Source: Paractinoplanes lichenicola
Lineage (GTDB): Bacteria; Actinomycetota; Actinomycetes; Mycobacteriales; Micromonosporaceae
Assembly (NCBI RefSeq): GCF_016785085.1
Contig: NZ_JAENHO010000001.1
Location: 434,001 to 498,000 of the forward strand
DNA: 64,000 nt
Direction of reading: 5' to 3'
The notes beneath the pieces are model-generated. The model did no database searches. It worked only from the letters and a program-made list of their open reading frames with translations, and was not told the origin of the DNA. Of this stretch, positions 63,379 to 64,000 are shown piece by piece. Made by a program: the position numbers and the translations under genes. Numbering within the stretch: position 1 is the first letter of the stretch; each line of letters opens with the position of its first letter.

Positions 63379-64000
63379 TCAGCGAACGGTGACCGTGGCG
63401 TTCAGGTTGTTGAATCCGGTCGCGGCTTCCCACGTGCCCTCGTTGGCGAGCCGGATGGAGTATTCGGCGCGGGCCGGCAGCAGCGGGTCGGGCAGTTCCA
63501 GCAGCAGCCGGTACGACCCGGGGGTCAGCGAGGAGGGCACAATGACCGTTTGCGCCAGGGTCAGGGCGCCCGGCTGCCAGGTGCGCGGGTCGGCGTTGAG
63601 CGGGATCCGGGTGATCGCCCCGGTGGCCGCCGACCGCAGCACCAGCCGTACGGCTCGCGGGTTGTAGGGCGCGGCCCAGCCGTCGTTGCGGAGCCCGACA
63701 CTGATCGCCAGCGGTCCCCCGCGACTCGCGCTCGACGGGTAGGTGCCGTTGACCAGCGTCAGCCGATAGCCGAGTTTGCGCTTGATGTCGTTGAGGCAGC
63801 CGCCCGCCGCGAAGCCCGCGATCACATCGGGGTTGTAATTGACGTTCAGGTACGACCAGTGGAAGCCGGACAGCTCCGAGACGGCGGTCGGGCATTGCGA
63901 GCGCGGCGGGTTCACCACGCACGTCTCGCCGCCCATCGGATTGGTGCGCGTGTCCTGCTGCAGATACGGGTATTCGACGGCCGGGTTCTCATAGGTGCCG
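63379..64000 (-). CDS. DUF4832/DUF4874-type secreted glycosidase-like protein, C-terminal part
   Basis: The readable C-terminal part (about 205 residues) includes DTRTNPMGGETCVVNPPR, SELSGFHWSYLNVNYNPDVI and LTLAQTVIVPSSLTPGSYRL. This matches proteins annotated as DUF4832 (with DUF4874), which look like extracellular sugar-active enzymes. The N-terminus and signal peptide are beyond the right edge. Confidence 0.85.
   Translation of the reverse strand, partial: GTYENPAVEYPYLQQDTRTNPMGGETCVVNPPRSQCPTAVSELSGFHWSYLNVNYNPDVIAGFAAGGCLNDIKRKLGYRLTLVNGTYPSSASRGGPLAISVGLRNDGWAAPYNPRAVRLVLRSAATGAITRIPLNADPRTWQPGALTLAQTVIVPSSLTPGSYRLLLELPDPLLPARAEYSIRLANEGTWEAATGFNNLNATVTVR

Overview
The window is 64 kb of very high-GC DNA with GTG/TTG starts, strong Shine-Dalgarno sites, many gene starts and stops overlapping by 4 bp, and an actinobacterial gene repertoire (SARP/AfsR-like STAND regulators, DUF1996, GH16-CBM6, discoidin-type secreted enzymes). 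It suggests a filamentous actinomycete, most likely Micromonosporaceae (Actinoplanes-like). That placement is inferred from protein style; no rRNA or tRNA gene was seen.

Layout. 1-7.2 kb: a minus-strand high-affinity K+ system with two tiny membrane peptides (an extra one plus KdpF), kdpA, kdpB, kdpC, a 620-bp repeat-bearing gap, then kdpD cut by the left edge. 7.4-10.1 kb: an envelope-stress-type operon (DUF2089 regulator, small membrane protein, SHOCT-like protein, drug-type ABC exporter). 10.1-20.5 kb: a secreted esterase, a DUF1996 protein with an internal duplication, an AraC regulator, an iron-siderophore importer behind an iron box but without an ATPase gene, a hydrolase, a secreted carboxypeptidase-regulatory-domain protein and a diguanylate cyclase. 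20.4-26.5 kb: a decayed STAND/TPR regulator, a small unknown protein, OsmC, a large secreted repeat protein and a response regulator lacking its phospho-aspartate. 26.6-30.2 kb: a secreted protein, a GH16 glucanase, an internally deleted BASS transporter and a PhyH-type oxygenase. 30.4-41.8 kb: regulator/enzyme pairs (TetR/AKR, ArsR/quinone oxidoreductase, LysR/NADPH oxidoreductase), several with visible palindromic operators, plus two more STAND regulators and an epoxide hydrolase. One SARP gene ends inside a 164-bp MITE. 42-52.6 kb: XRE and LuxR-STAND regulators, a tendamistat-like secreted protein, and a secreted discoidin protein coupled to a broken PQQ-type dehydrogenase, followed by a second MITE copy, a LacI regulator and an esterase. 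52.6-64 kb: MerR/epimerase, an MFS exporter, an 18-residue peptide gene with its own ribosome site and terminator, a divergent SARP-STAND-TPR regulator, an orphan response regulator, an alcohol-dehydrogenase-like enzyme, an IS110 remnant, an X-Pro dipeptidyl peptidase, a Bcr-type MFS pump and a partial DUF4832 protein.

The main points to follow up are: (i) the 18-residue peptide gene between an MFS exporter and a SARP-STAND regulator; (ii) four genes with clean internal deletions of about 80-100 codons, which could be real decay or assembly error; (iii) a MITE family whose ends supply stop codons to two genes and abut the start of a third; (iv) the large repeat protein next to an aspartate-less response regulator; and (v) a tendamistat-fold protein lacking the inhibitory Trp-Arg-Tyr motif.
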